DNA of 64,000 nucleotides from Carya illinoinensis (GCF_018687715.1 NC_056755.1:18179501-18243500), one strand, 5' to 3'. Shown: positions 43,758 to 54,719, counted from the first letter of the stretch. Numbers and translations: made by a program. Notes: generated from the letters alone by a model not told the origin.

Positions 43758-45986
43758 ATGTCTTCGGATTTCAGTGATAGCTCGCCTTCCCCAGCCAACA
43801 CCCCTACCCCAGAAACTAACCCTACTCCTACCCCTATAACGAGTACACCTTGCCCTGCTCCGAAGCCCACACAGGGCAAGAAACCTGTATCTATAGTTTG
43901 GCAACACTTTACCAAACTAGAAGGTGGGGACCCCAACAACCCACAAGCTAAATGTAATCACTGTGGAAAAATGTATGGATGTCACTATAAGAAACATGGT
44001 ACATCCCAGCTGAAGGTCCATCTAGAGGAACAATGCAAGAAGAGTCCAATTTTAAAATCCTTAGTAAAGAAGGGTCAATCTAGACTAGATTTTAAAATGG
44101 CTTATGGGAGTAGTGGGGCCGGGGGGCCAACATTGAAGGGGTATATGAAGTATAACCCCGATGAGTGTAGAAGGAAGTTAGCTCGTATGATTATCATGGA
44201 TGAGCTGCCTTCTCAGTTTGTGGAGGGTAAAGGGTTCCAAGAATTTGTCCAAGAGTTGGAACCCAGATTTGTATTTCCTTCTCGTCACACAGTGGCAAAG
44301 GATATTAAGAAGATGTACCTTCGTGATAAAGATGTTTTGAGGGGCCAACTCGCGGGTTTGGTAGTTTGCCTCACTACCGATACTTGGACTTCTATCCAAA
44401 ATATGAATTACATGTCGTTGACTGTGCATTTTGTTGATGCTGATTGGGTTCTGCACAAAAAGATTATTAAATTTTGTCAAATAACTGATCATAAGGGTGA
44501 GACGATTGGGAAGGCATTGGAGGCCGCAATAAAGGAGTGGGGGTTGGAAAAGGTTTTGTCTGTGTCAGTTGATAATGCGTCGTCTAATGATGTCGCATTG
44601 GGATATCTAAAGAATTATCTTAAAGATACAAATAAGACATTCTTGGGTGGTGAATACTTGCATGTTAGATGTGCTGCACATATTTTAAATTTAATTGTGA
44701 CTGAGGGGTTGAAAGATGTTGATGACTCGGTTACACGAGTTAGAATGGCTGTGAAATGGGTGAGGTCTTCTCCTTCTAGATTGGAGAAATTCAAAGTTAC
44801 TGCAAAGGCTGCGGGCATAACATCGAAGAAGGGTCTTTGTACTGATGTTCCTACCAGATGGAACTCAACCTTCTTGATGTTGGAGGCGGCCCAGGAATAT
44901 AAGGCAACCTTTCAATTATTGGGTGATGAAGACATCCAATATGTCAAATACTTTGATGAGCACGGGGGATCACGAAAGCCTAATGATGATGATTGGGTGG
45001 TAGTTTCTACTTTCGTTGATTTTCTTGGATTATTTTATGATGTCACGTTGAATATATCTGGTTCTTTGTACCCTACATCCCATGGGTTTTGTCAACAAAT
45101 ATGTAGGGTAAAAGAAGAATTAGAAGATATGCGTAGGGGTTCCAATGAAAGGATGAGGGGGATGACAGTGACCATGATGCTAAAATATGACAAGTATTGG
45201 GGAGATTTGACTAGAATGAATATTTTCTTATATGTGGCTGTTATTTTTGATCCCCGTCTGAAAGTTTCAGGCTTGTTATATGGGTTGGGACTTGTTCACG
45301 ATCAGATATGGACTGACATTATTGGTGAATTGGCCCGAGATACCCTGAAAAAATTGTTTGACGAGTTTATGGTAATTAAGGGTGGTACTACATCGAAGAC
45401 ACATACACCGACCCCAACTCCTTCTACAGACACCGTGACCGGGCCTCCTACAAAGAAGCGCAGAATGCCGTGGACTAAGACCCTCACACAGAATCCCACA
45501 CTAGTCCATCAATCTACGGAGGTCGTTTCTGAGTTAGACAACTATTTGTCAGTGGATATGGTCCAAGATGATGATGATCATTTCGATATATTAGGATGGT
45601 GGAAGAATGCCTCAAAGAAATATCCCATCATTTCTGAGATTGCCCGCTGTATTTTGGCCATCCCTATTAGCACCGTTGCCTCAGAGTCAGCCTTTAGTAC
45701 CGGAGGTCGTATATTGGATCCTTTCCGTAGTTCATTGTCTCCTACAACTATAGAGGCATTGATATGCACACAGAGTTGGACGATAGGAAAGAATATTCAT
45801 GTTCCGGATATTTTAGATTTTAAGCAGACCGATGAGGGTGATGATCAGTCTGGATTTGGACCACCTGGTAATTATTTTTTATTTTATTATTTTAATTTTT
45901 TTATATTCATTTCCATTTCATCGTTATTAATTTTAATATTAATTTTTGTAGTAACACATGAGACGTCTAGCACATCTGCAACATAA
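43758..45986 (+). CDS. hAT-family transposase, BED zinc finger
   Basis: Catalyses cut-and-paste movement of the surrounding hAT element in the nucleus. The start at 43758 (MSSDFSDSSPSPANTP) follows a splice-acceptor-like sequence; 27 upstream in-frame codons are mostly a poly-T artefact. Unspliced length 742 aa. A small intron is likely at 45868-45951 (CCTG|GTAATT...TTTTGTAG|TAACAC), giving 714 aa. Domains: Pro/Thr-rich N-terminus, BED zinc finger about 45-100 (CNHCGKMYGCHYKKH ... VHLEEQC), RNase H-like core about 190-480 with TDTWTS and SVDNASSND (the two catalytic Asp positions) and the CAAHILNLIV and PTRWNSTFLML signatures, and the C-terminal hAT dimerisation region about 610-680 (WWKNASKKYPIISEIARCIL, STVASESAFSTGGRILDP). 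All hallmark regions are open and present, so it may be functional. Expression and catalytic Glu were not verified. Confidence 0.93.
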   Translation: MSSDFSDSSPSPANTPTPETNPTPTPITSTPCPAPKPTQGKKPVSIVWQHFTKLEGGDPNNPQAKCNHCGKMYGCHYKKHGTSQLKVHLEEQCKKSPILKSLVKKGQSRLDFKMAYGSSGAGGPTLKGYMKYNPDECRRKLARMIIMDELPSQFVEGKGFQEFVQELEPRFVFPSRHTVAKDIKKMYLRDKDVLRGQLAGLVVCLTTDTWTSIQNMNYMSLTVHFVDADWVLHKKIIKFCQITDHKGETIGKALEAAIKEWGLEKVLSVSVDNASSNDVALGYLKNYLKDTNKTFLGGEYLHVRCAAHILNLIVTEGLKDVDDSVTRVRMAVKWVRSSPSRLEKFKVTAKAAGITSKKGLCTDVPTRWNSTFLMLEAAQEYKATFQLLGDEDIQYVKYFDEHGGSRKPNDDDWVVVSTFVDFLGLFYDVTLNISGSLYPTSHGFCQQICRVKEELEDMRRGSNERMRGMTVTMMLKYDKYWGDLTRMNIFLYVAVIFDPRLKVSGLLYGLGLVHDQIWTDIIGELARDTLKKLFDEFMVIKGGTTSKTHTPTPTPSTDTVTGPPTKKRRMPWTKTLTQNPTLVHQSTEVVSELDNYLSVDMVQDDDDHFDILGWWKNASKKYPIISEIARCILAIPISTVASESAFSTGGRILDPFRSSLSPTTIEALICTQSWTIGKNIHVPDILDFKQTDEGDDQSGFGPPGNYFLFYYFNFFIFISISSLLILILIFVVTHETSSTSAT

Positions 45987-46309
45987 AAATGTGCTCAAGC
46001 CCGGGCCGCTCCAACTGTCACACCCCTTGACTCAAAGACAAGCCACAGCTGACAAGCCTCTTTAGAATGGTCAATTTTTAATGATTTGTAAAAATTTTGT
46101 ATTCAATAATTTGTAATGTTGATACAATGTCCTTTGGACACTTTTATGTTTGTAATTTTGTAATTGTTTAGCCTTTCAATTTTGTAATAGCTTAGTTATT
46201 ATTATTAGTTTATTACGTATTAGACTCTTAGACATAACACTTTTTTTTTTCTTTTAATCTGGGTTTTAAATTTTTTTTCATTTTTACTTATAATTTTATG
46301 GGCTGAAAA

Positions 46310-46647
46310 ATGAAAATGGCCTACAAGGTATTTTTGGGCCAAAAATACATACTTGTGGGCCATTTTGGCCCATTGCTGAGATTTCTGGGCCCAAAATGGC
46401 CCAAAAATTGCTTCTGGGCCATTTTCGGCCCAGAAATTGCTTCTGGGCCAAGGCCCAGAAGGGGGGTGCGGGGGGCAGGACGGATTGCCCCCCAACCCCG
46501 TACCCCGTCATGCGGGACGGGGTACCCCGCCCCAGCACAACGGAGGCGGGGGACGGGGGGGATTTTCCCCATCCACCCCATGCGGGGGCGGGGGGCGGGG
46601 GGCGGGGGGGGCCTACCCCGCACCGTATGGTGCGGGTAGCACCCCTA
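46310..46647. repeat. hAT right subterminal region, GGGCC repeats and GC-rich terminus
   Basis: Between 46320 and 46460 GGGCC(A) or its complement occurs about ten times (e.g. TGGGCCATTTTGGCCCA). The last 180 bp is a CCCCGC/GGCGGGG-rich block mirroring the left end at 41645-41825. Such clusters are the usual binding sites of hAT transposases. Long glycine/proline-rich open frames here are composition artefacts. Confidence 0.75.
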
Positions 46648-46696
46648 ACTGCCTCACCCTTGGAACGCCGAGCACTTGAGAAGATATTACGTTTGA
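46648..46696 (+). pseudogene. C-terminal end of gypsy pol after the hAT insertion
   Basis: Reads ELPHPWNAEHLRRYYV then TGA (46694-46696), the standard C-terminal phrase of Tat-type integrase polyproteins (PWNAEHL(K/R)(K/R)YY). The first residues repeat the 8-bp duplication ACTGCCTC. This fixes where the hAT element inserted: 15 codons before the stop. Confidence 0.92.
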
Positions 46697-46794
46697 GTGT
46701 GTGATGGGTTAACTTTGATACAATAAGTTACCCATTTGATTTAATAATATCTTATCTTCTCCTATTATTTTGTTCTATCTTATTATCTTAAAGG

Positions 46795-47715
46795 TCACCT
46801 TGCCAACACTTTTCTCGCCAAGGTTACGCAGTCAAGGGAGTCTCCCGCTACACCTATCATTGAGGTTACATGGTCAATGCCATCTCCCATTATACCTCTC
46901 GCTAGAGTTGCACGGTCAAGGGACTCTCCCGCCAAACTCTTCTCACCAAGGTTATATGGTCAAGGGATTCTCCCAGTACACCTATCGTTAAGGTTACATG
47001 GTTGAGGCCATCTCCCATTACACCTCTTACCAGAGTTACGTAGTTGAGGAACTCTCCCGCCACACTCTTCTCGCCAAGATTACGTGATCAAGAGACTCTT
47101 CCGCTACATCTATCATTAAGGTTATACAGCTGAGGCCATCTCTCAGTACACCTCTCGCTAGAGTTGCACATTCAAGGGACTGTCCCACCACACTCTTCTC
47201 ACCAAGGTTACGTGGTCGTGTGACTCTCCCACTACACCTATCGTTAAGGTTATACAGTCGAGACCATCTCCCATTACATCTCTTGCCATAGTTGCATGGT
47301 CAAGGAACTCTCCTGCCACACTCTTTTCACCAATGTTATGCAATCGAGGGAATCTCCCATTACACCTATTGTTAAGGTTACACAGTTGAAGACATCTCTC
47401 ATTACACCTCTTGCCAGAGTTGCACGGTCGAGGGACTCTCCTACCACACTCTTCTTACCAAGGTTACATGGTTGAGGGACTCTCCTACTATACTTATCGT
47501 TAAAGTTACACGGTTGACGCCATCTCCCATTACACTTCTCACCAGAGTTACATGGTAGAGGGACTCTCCCACCACACTCTTCTCACTAAGGTTATGTAGT
47601 CGAGGGATTCTCCCACTACACCTATCATTAAGGTTACACATTAAAGGCCATCTCCCGTTACACCTCTCGCTAGAGTTGCGAGGTCAAGGGACTCTCTCAC
47701 CACACTCTTTTCGTA
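46795..47715. repeat. Higher-order tandem array, about 127-bp unit made of 42-bp subunits
   Basis: Seven units marked by CACTCTTCTC(A/G)CCAAGG at about 46936, 47063, 47192, 47319, 47449 and 47576, with flanking copies at 46804 and 47708. Each unit has three related 42-bp subunits of the form AAGGTTACRYGGTCRAGGGACTCTCCCRCYACAC. It lies between the gypsy pol stop and a polypurine tract, i.e. in the element's 3' untranslated region. Confidence 0.88.
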
Positions 47716-49439
47716 AAAGTTCTATGCTCAGAGTAATCCTAGGTCAATGATTGCCCCCACCCCCATCTAAAGGGGGAAGTCAGAACCAAACAATTAGTAT
47801 TCCATCCATTACAAAATAACAAGGTTAACAATGCATTGATAGTAAAGTAACATCTACATCATTGATCTTTTGCTAATACAAAAGCTTGAAAAAAAAAATT
47901 TCAAGACGGGTGAGAAGGAGGAAAGGCATTCAGCATAGTGTCCTAGCCAAAGGAGACAAAGATGTGGTAAGTAGTGGAGATAGCTTGAATGGACTTCCAG
48001 TCCAAGGTGCGAAGATCCGCCTTGGGGTTGTTCAACAGTATTGCCTAGATGACTAACACAAGAGGAGAGTGAATTGGATTGTATTTAAAAATTAACAATT
48101 ATAAATCAAATACAAAATATAAAATATAAACAAAATACGAAGCAGCAATAAATATAAAGAGTAAAGGTAAAAGAGAAGCAAACTCAATATGTTAACAAGG
48201 TTCGGCCCTACTGCCTACGTCCTCACTTCAAGCTACCCCTTGAGGATCCCCAAATTCACTATTCAACCTCCTTCAGGTAGAGATAGAACTATTACACTTT
48301 CGAACAACACCGCTACAAAAGATCTGTTTAAAACACTTTCTACACTTGCAATCAACTTACACGTGGTGATTCTACTATTCCCTATGTAGAACACTTTCTA
48401 CACGCATAAAGGTTATACACACCCTTTTTCTAGTACAAGAGCTAATACTGCGTAGGTTATCAGAGAACACTTTTCAATGAGTGAAATAAGAAAAATACAG
48501 CGCAAACTATATATCTCTCAAAATGGATAAGGATTAAGGCTCAATGCTCAGAAAAGAGAGATTGAAAGATTTAAATGAATGTTGCAAAACTTGCAATGAT
48601 ATGCATATGCTCTTTGTGTTATAAATTTGAAGCTCTCAAATGATCTATATTTATAGGCATATGAGACTTCATATTTAAATTTAAAAAGATTCACATATCA
48701 AAGATAACATCATTCACTTTTCATAAAATTCAAATAAAAGTTTCTTCTTTTTTAATTTGTCATCATTCTCTTTTCAAAATATTCAAATAAAAGTCTATTC
48801 CTTTTCAATTGTCAAATACAGTATCATTCACTTTTCAAAAATCTTAAACCTAATCCTTTTACTTTTTGCATATGATAAAAGGAGTATTATTTACTTTTCA
48901 AATTTTTCAAACAAAATCATCTACTTTTTACATAAGTCAAAAAGAGTATCAATCACATTTGAAAATATTCAAATAATGTATACACATGTGAAGGATGACA
49001 ATTAATTATCTTTAATATTTTCAAAATTCAAACTTTTAATCATGTCGTATACATGTGAAGGATGACAATCAATCATCTTTCAAAATTTTCAAATTTAATT
49101 TTCAAAAAATTCATGCACATGTGAAAAATGTATTTTAATGCTTTATGATAAAATATTAATTTTGAGGGTTAATCTTAATTTTAAATTTTTCAAAATATGT
49201 ACAACATTATTCTATGAGTTTTAATGTGAGTTTGTTCCCTTCTTGATCATGCTTGGTTCCTTGATGTGCTTGACTCCATTATATAGACAATTTGAGCTTG
49301 AGACTCATTTATTTTTTGAATTCGTTTGTTATCATCAAAATTCATGTGTAGATATATAATTACATGAAACTTGAAACCTTGGGTTCAACAAACGGAAACT
49401 CACGTAGCCAAGTTTAAAACCAACACCCCAAGCTCACCC
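47716..49439. other. Region after the array: polypurine tract, LTR-like sequence, AT-rich DNA
   Basis: TAAAGGGGGAAGTCAG at 47769-47784 looks like the polypurine tract of the first gypsy element. From about 48045 (GACTAACACAAGAGGAGAGTG) to about 49388 (TTGGGTTCAACA) the sequence has the style of a SIRE/Tork-type LTR in minus orientation, including ACAAGGTTCGGCCCTACTGCC at 48195, but no target duplication or second copy was found. The middle part repeats CATTCACTTTTCAAAA-like phrases. No gene recognised. Confidence 0.4.
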
Positions 49440-49499
49440 TCGAACCGTATAGGCGGCCATCAGTTGGGAAGAACGCAAGCAAGCTCACTTTGAGATTGG

Positions 49500-50050
49500 C
49501 TCAACTTGATGTTTAGCTTCATTACTTTAGCTTCTGAATCTAAAAACTATTTTTCTGCAAGTCTCCCAAACTTGATTCAGCTACAAATAGTGGTGGTCAT
49601 GCTCCTTAAGTTCCTTCTTCACCTCTACCAACTCTCGCTCGGCCCTGACTTTCTCACCCTACACCATGCTCAGTCTAATGTTAGCGTCTCGACGCCCCTC
49701 TTCGGAGGTTAATAGGTGAGCAGCATAATCAAACTCAGCTTGCTTAAGCTCTTTGTTTTTTGCATTCACTTGGTTGAGGCGAACAGTAAGCTCATCCCAT
49801 TCCTTCTTGTTCGCTTCTGCTTCTTGGTGACAGAAACCAGATTCTTCCTAGGAGGTTGCCAACTCCCCCCGAAGTGAGTCAACTTGGGCACGATGAAAAG
49901 CCAAATCTCCTTCAAGTTCACGGGTAGATAGTTCACTAGTCATTTACTCCTTCTCGGTATGGGCAACGTAGACAACTCTTTGGGCCTAGCCAATGAAGGA
50001 TAGCTTGGATTGGTTCTCCTTCTCTAATTCCAAATGATCGTCAACCACGA
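49500..50050 (-). pseudogene. Coiled-coil ORF remnant downstream of gypsy integrase
   Basis: A nearly continuous minus-strand frame (stops at three positions) with heptad-rich sequence: DHLELEKENQSKLSF, then MTSELSTRELEGDLAFHRAQ, VDSLRGELATS, then QEAEANKKEWDELTVRLNQV and KELKQAEFDYAAHLLTSEEG. It resembles coiled-coil, gag-like or accessory proteins carried by plant Tat-type elements. It follows integrase on the same strand, so it may be an extra ORF of this element or a fragment of another. No defined function can be given. Confidence 0.5.
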
Positions 50051-50529
50051 TGCCTGCTAGTCGATTAACTACCTAAAGAAAACATATAGAGTCAAGGATA
50101 GCATGGGCTAGTCCCGCCTGTTGACCCTCGTGGGGAGGTAGGTTGTTTGGTTAGTTTGGAATTGGACCTACTACCTCTTGTTGAATCTCATGAAGAAGGT
50201 AAATCATTGGGCAGCCGAGGGCAATCCTCCACTCCACCACGAGAGGGGCAAGGCAGCCTAGGGCATTAAACTCGTCCCTTTGGTGCCCCGTGGAGAGGTA
50301 AATAATCGCTAGGATTTTACCAATGGAGATTTCAGTTTGTGTAGACAAGGAACCCATATACTTTATTCCTGAAAATCCATATTCCCATTAAATGAATTTG
50401 TCCTAATACACACAAAAAGACAAATTACAAGCTACAAATTATGAAGTTTTTAACGATAGAACATCCACAGATGCTTGGCATTTCACGAATGTGGCAACTC
50501 GTTTTCCTTGGAGTCTCAGAGCCAATAAC

Positions 50530-53340
50530 CATCGTGGCGGTTGTTGGTTACAACTATGTGGAGCTCCTCAGCTAAAGACACCTTCCTGTCATTGAGTTTC
50601 TTCTTGAGTATCTCCATTAGGTTCTTGTTGGTCTCATCCACCTACCCATTGGACTGGAGGTGTCTTAGGGATTAGTGTTGAAACTTGATTCTTAAGTCCC
50701 AACACCAGTCTCGATAATGGTCAGAGTCGAACTATCTTCCATTGTCTGAGATAATGTCGCAGAAGATGCCAAACCTGCAGACAACGTTCTTCCATAGGAA
50801 ACTCATGGTGTTGTTCACCATGATCGTTGCTAGCATCTCGGCCACCACCCACTTGGTAAAGTAGTTTATCACGACCACAACAAACTTTATCCCCCCTTTG
50901 CTTGAGAGGAGGGAGCCTACCAGGTCAACCCCTCACTGGGCGAAGGGTCAGGACTAGGTAATCGACGTCAATACTTTTTATGAGTGATGAGGGACCCTAG
51001 AATATTCTTGGCACTTTTGGCATTTCCACACGTATTCCTCCTCATCCTTTAGGGTGTGCAACTAGGATTACCCTGGCTGCATTAATTTACTTGCTAGCAC
51101 TTTTCCTCCAAAGTAGTCACCACAAGTTCCTTTGTGTATTTCTTCTAGCATGTATTGGGCCTCCTTGAATAAGATACACCTCAGGAGGGGAGCGGAGTAT
51201 CCTGTCTGATACAAAATTCTATCAACTATTGTGTATCGTGCTGCTTGGTTCCTGATCTTCTTGGCATACTTGTCGTCGTGCACTTCGTTGGTGTCCAAAT
51301 ATTTGATAATGTTTAAGGCCCATTCTGGTGCTCCAAGACTAATGTCCATCGGTTTGATCCCTATGGTGGGTACCTCAACGGTCCTAAATATTTTTGGTTC
51401 TAGGAGTGGGGCATTCTCTTGCCCAGAGGCTACTCTTGCCAACTTGTCCGCCTTGTGGTTCTCAACCCTTAGAATTTTCTGAATCTAGAAATACTTGAAG
51501 CAAGTGAGCTTAGACTCTATCAATGTTAGGTACTTTTTAGCTTATCTCTTGTCGTCGCGAACTCCCCTCGTACTTGGCTAACCACCACCTGTGAGTCGTC
51601 TCGTACTTCCACTTCCATGTCGCCTAGAGACTTGGCGATCGTCAGGCTAAAAAATAGCACATCATTTTCTTCCTCGTTGTTTGTAGTCTTGAATGCCAGC
51701 CTTACGGTATAGTTGTGCTCCTCACCCTTGGCTATGATTATATGTATTCCCACTCCCCCTCTAGCTTGACAAGATGAGTCATCGACTAAGATTTGTTAGG
51801 GTTTCACAGGTTGTGCATATTCAGCCTGCTCAAGGAAGTAGGTGAACTCTAACATGAAATTTGCCAACACTTGTCCCTTGATCGAGGTATGCAGTGTGTA
51901 CTCAATCTCAAATTTGCTCAACTCCATGACTCAATTTGTGAGGCAGCCTAAAGTATCCAGCCTTTGTAGGATCTTTTTCAGGGGGTCTCAGTGAGGGTTT
52001 TGATTGGGTGGGCTTGGAAATATGGGTGAAGCGTCTGAGTGGTGGCCACCAATGCGAAGGCGAGCTACTCTATACTGGGGTATCTGGCCCCGACTCCTCA
52101 ATAGGCTCAACTGGTGTAGTATACAGGTCTTTAGACCCCGTCATTGTCTCATACCAAGGCAAGGAGGCCGCCTGTTGGGAGACAGACAAGTACAAGATCA
52201 AGACCTCTCCGTACCTAGGTTGGCTGAGCAACGGAAGGCTGGTGAGGTACTTTTTGTGGGTGTCAAATGCCCACTCACACTCTTTATCCCAATTTGGTCA
52301 TTTTGCATCACTTTAAAGAAAGAGAGGCATTTATCGGTGGATCTTGGCACAAAGTGATTGAGGGTTGTCACCCGGCCCTCAAACTTTTGGACATCATTTA
52401 TGCTCTAAGGAGCAGGCATATCGAGTATATTTTCCACCTTCTCTGGGTTGTCTTTAATTCCTCACTCCGAAACCATAAAGCCCAGGAACTTCCCAAAATC
52501 CAACCAAGAGCACACTTTGTCGGGTTTAGCTTCATCTAGTAGCGTCTCAACACCACGAAGGCTTCTTAAAGATTGTCCAGGTGCTGCTCAGAAGTTTCAC
52601 TTTTGACTAGCAGATCATCTATGTAAACCTCCATATTCCTCTTGATCTGATCCTTAAACATGTGATTGACCAACCACTGGTAGGTGGCCCTTACATTCTT
52701 CAATCCGAACGGCATGACTGAGTAGCAGTGTAGCCCTCGATCGGTGGTGAAAGACGTCTTCTCATCGTCTCTGGGTTCATGCGGATTTGGTTGTACTCGG
52801 AGTAGATATCCATGAAGCTCAGCATGCAATGACTCGCCGTCGAGTTGACGATCAGGTCGATGTGAGGAAGCAAGAATTTGTCCTTCAAGCAGGCCTTATA
52901 CAGGTCAGTGAAGTCCACGCACATCCTTCACTTACCACTCGGCTTCTTTACCAGCACCACGTTGGATAGTGAGTCTAGGTAGTGAGCCTCTCGTATAAAT
53001 CCTGCCGTAAGTAACTAGCCAACCTCTACGGCGATGGCAGCATTCTTCTCTACACTTAAGCTCCTGCGTTTCAGCCTTGCTCCCTTAGCCTTAAAGTCCA
53101 CACTCAAGTGTTGCTGCATGATCTCTAGGTTGATTCCTAACATATCCTCGTGACTCCAGGTGAAGAGATCTTGGTGCTCTGTGAGGAGTTGCTACATAGT
53201 GACCCTCATCTCTAGGGTCATCCTGGTGCCGATCCTAAGATGGCTTTTAGACAGCCTGGATCTAGCAAGACCAGTTCTAATGGCTAATTTGGCTCCACCT
53301 TCCTGAGCTCATGGTCGTCTCAAATCTCACCATCTATTGT
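50530..53340 (-). pseudogene. gypsy pol of the second element
   Basis: RT pieces on the minus strand: VKKPSGKWRMCVDFTDLYKA (near 52930), MLSFMDIYSEYNQIRMNPE (near 52825), VMPFGLKNVRATYQWLVNHM and YIDD near 52630. RNase H-type piece near 51690-51540: VRLAFKTTNNEEENDVLFFS and VEVRDDSQVVVSQVRGEFA, the second (Tat-type) RNase H. A linker/integrase zinc part at 51442-51068 (YTIVDRILYQTGYSAPLLRC, MLEEIHKGTCGDYFGGK). Integrase core pieces near 50900-50600 (FVVVVINYFTKWVVAEM, NVVCRFGIFCDIISDNGR). Stops and frame changes throughout. Confidence 0.85.
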
Positions 53341-53704
53341 GGCGCACTCGAGTGGGGGTGGGAGGACACCCTGCATGTGCTTTCCTTCCCCCATGGTGCT
53401 GGGCCCCCCTCCAGTATTAGTTGCTCGTGCGCTCTGCTCATTGGTGGCTCCATCGAGCGTTTCCTTCTCTTTGCTTCCTTGGTGTTCTACTTCCATGCCT
53501 GTCACTCCCATATTTATCAATGTTGTTGCCTTGTCCTATCTCGGAGTCATGTGAGAACAGGTTTTTGCCACTGTTAACATCATGTTTCGCACACCTTTGG
53601 GTTGGGTTCTCAACAACTCGGGTCTTTGATATTGGTCCTGTGGATACAAAGAAAACACTATGAGGCGGGGACCGTAGTGGTAGCTGGGGAGTCTCTGATA
53701 CCAA

Positions 53705-54130
53705 AGTCAATATTATCTTAGAGTTTAGTGCAAGTATGTAGAGAGTTCACAGTACCTGGGGATCGCCCTATATATCTAATTTCTGGAAGCCAAGTACCAA
53801 TTCCCTGTGTCAGAGATACATGTCATCTCAGTCGTGTTCTCAGTTAGATGTGATAAAGGGGGCATGACCTTCCATCCCCTCTACCTAGTGGCAGGTGTAC
53901 TACGTTAGATCCCCCTCCCTGTTTACTTGTTGTTAGGAGATCAAGGGCTACCTGCATTTTTTGCCTGCGTGCCTATACAAGTCATCTAGGGCTAGGTGGC
54001 ATAAGGGAAACCTAGGTGTTGTGTCTCTTGTTTACCTTTCTCGGGGGCCGAGGAGGGCCTTGTGCGAGCCGAGGGGTGGCCTGCACGGCTCGAACTCCTT
54101 ATATCTAGGCCTACGCTCCTAGGCTACAGG
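53705..54130 (-). repeat. Probable LTR of the second gypsy element
   Basis: Directly outside the primer-site-like sequence. On the minus strand it contains TAGATATATAGGGCGATCCCC (pieces TAGATATATAGGG), a plausible TATA box about 80 bp from the LTR end, and a GC-rich U3. The outer boundary is uncertain because no second copy is in the window. Confidence 0.4.
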
Positions 54131-54719
54131 CTAAGGAGAAAAATTTTACAATAAAGATGTGTTACATACCAAGCTCATAATAAATGGAACCAAATCCACT
54201 AGCCTTAAAGAAAAAATTAAAATTAAAATAAAAATTAAAAATAAAAAAAAATAAAAAAAATAAAAAAAGGTGCTGCTTGCTCGAGCTACTCGTGATTAAT
54301 GATATACATATATACACGAAGTGCATGAATATCGTGATGCTGAAGATGAGCATAACACCGGCCACCGCCAAAAAAAGTGCTTCTACATGTAGAAAATTTT
54401 CATGGTGTCAGAAAAGCACGCACATATATAGCTTATTTTTAAATAAGTATGCAAAAATATCTCTCCAATCGTTTTGTTTCATTGTTTTTGTTTTTTTGTT
54501 TTTTCTCTCGATTACAAAGTACTGTTGCTTAATAATAATATTATTATTATTATGATGGATGCTTTCGAAAGAGAAGAAACGGCACGTCTGGTTGTTAATT
54601 CAAGCGCAAGTACGGCCATGATCTCTATCTCTCTCTCTAATAAAAGATAAATTTATTTGCAATGATAGGCACGGCTCAATATGTTTTAGGAGTACTTAAA
54701 AGTCAGCATTACTTAATCT
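54131..54719. other. Non-coding spacer with low-complexity repeats
   Basis: Contains an AAAT/AAAATT-rich block (54206-54268) and an (ATT)n run (54525-54553). No gene recognised. Confidence 0.5.

Larger units (their letters stand above)
41642..46647 (+). mobile_element. Apparently intact hAT transposon inserted in gypsy pol
   Basis: Termini are TAGGGGTGGGCA on the left and, on the opposite strand, TAGGGGTGCTACC on the right, with a perfect 8-bp duplication ACTGCCTC (41634-41641 and 46648-46655). One long, undamaged transposase frame lies inside. Both ends (about 180-300 bp) are GC-rich with CCCCGC and GGGCC-type subterminal repeats. Removing the element and one duplication restores the gypsy reading frame. 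Length about 5 kb, usual for autonomous hAT elements with introns. Confidence 0.93.
36178..46696 (+). mobile_element. Decayed Ty3/gypsy element, Tat-type, split by a hAT transposon
   Basis: A probable 5' LTR (to about 36666) is followed by a primer-site region reading TTTGGCATCGTTTGTGGG, common in Tat elements, then GAG, a protease remnant, RT, RNase H, a second RNase H-like segment and integrase, in gypsy order. The extra RNase H after the first one is characteristic of the Tat lineage. The pol frame is interrupted at 41641 by the hAT element and resumes at 46648 to a stop at 46694-46696. Downstream come a 127-bp tandem array (46795-47715) and a polypurine tract (47769-47779), which likely belong to the same element. 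A matching 3' LTR was not found. Confidence 0.85.
49440..53704 (-). mobile_element. Second Tat-like Ty3/gypsy element, minus strand, broken
   Basis: Read from right to left: a TGGTATCAGAGA primer-site-like sequence (about 53703-53692), a short remnant where GAG and protease should be, RT (about 53340-52560), RNase H regions (about 52500-51500), integrase (about 51440-50530) and a coiled-coil frame (50050-49500) downstream of integrase. It is convergent with the first gypsy element and differs from it in sequence. An LTR-like segment follows to about 54130. Numerous stops and an apparent GAG-protease deletion make it inactive. Confidence 0.8.

Noticed and set aside
46310..46704. Several overlapping Gly/Pro-rich frames on both strands
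   Set aside because: Composition artefacts of the GC-rich hAT terminus; all frames are open and none resembles a protein family.
48045..49388. A definite solo LTR between the two gypsy elements
   Set aside because: Sequence style is LTR-like, but I found no target duplication, second copy or certain ends, so I kept it as unassigned.
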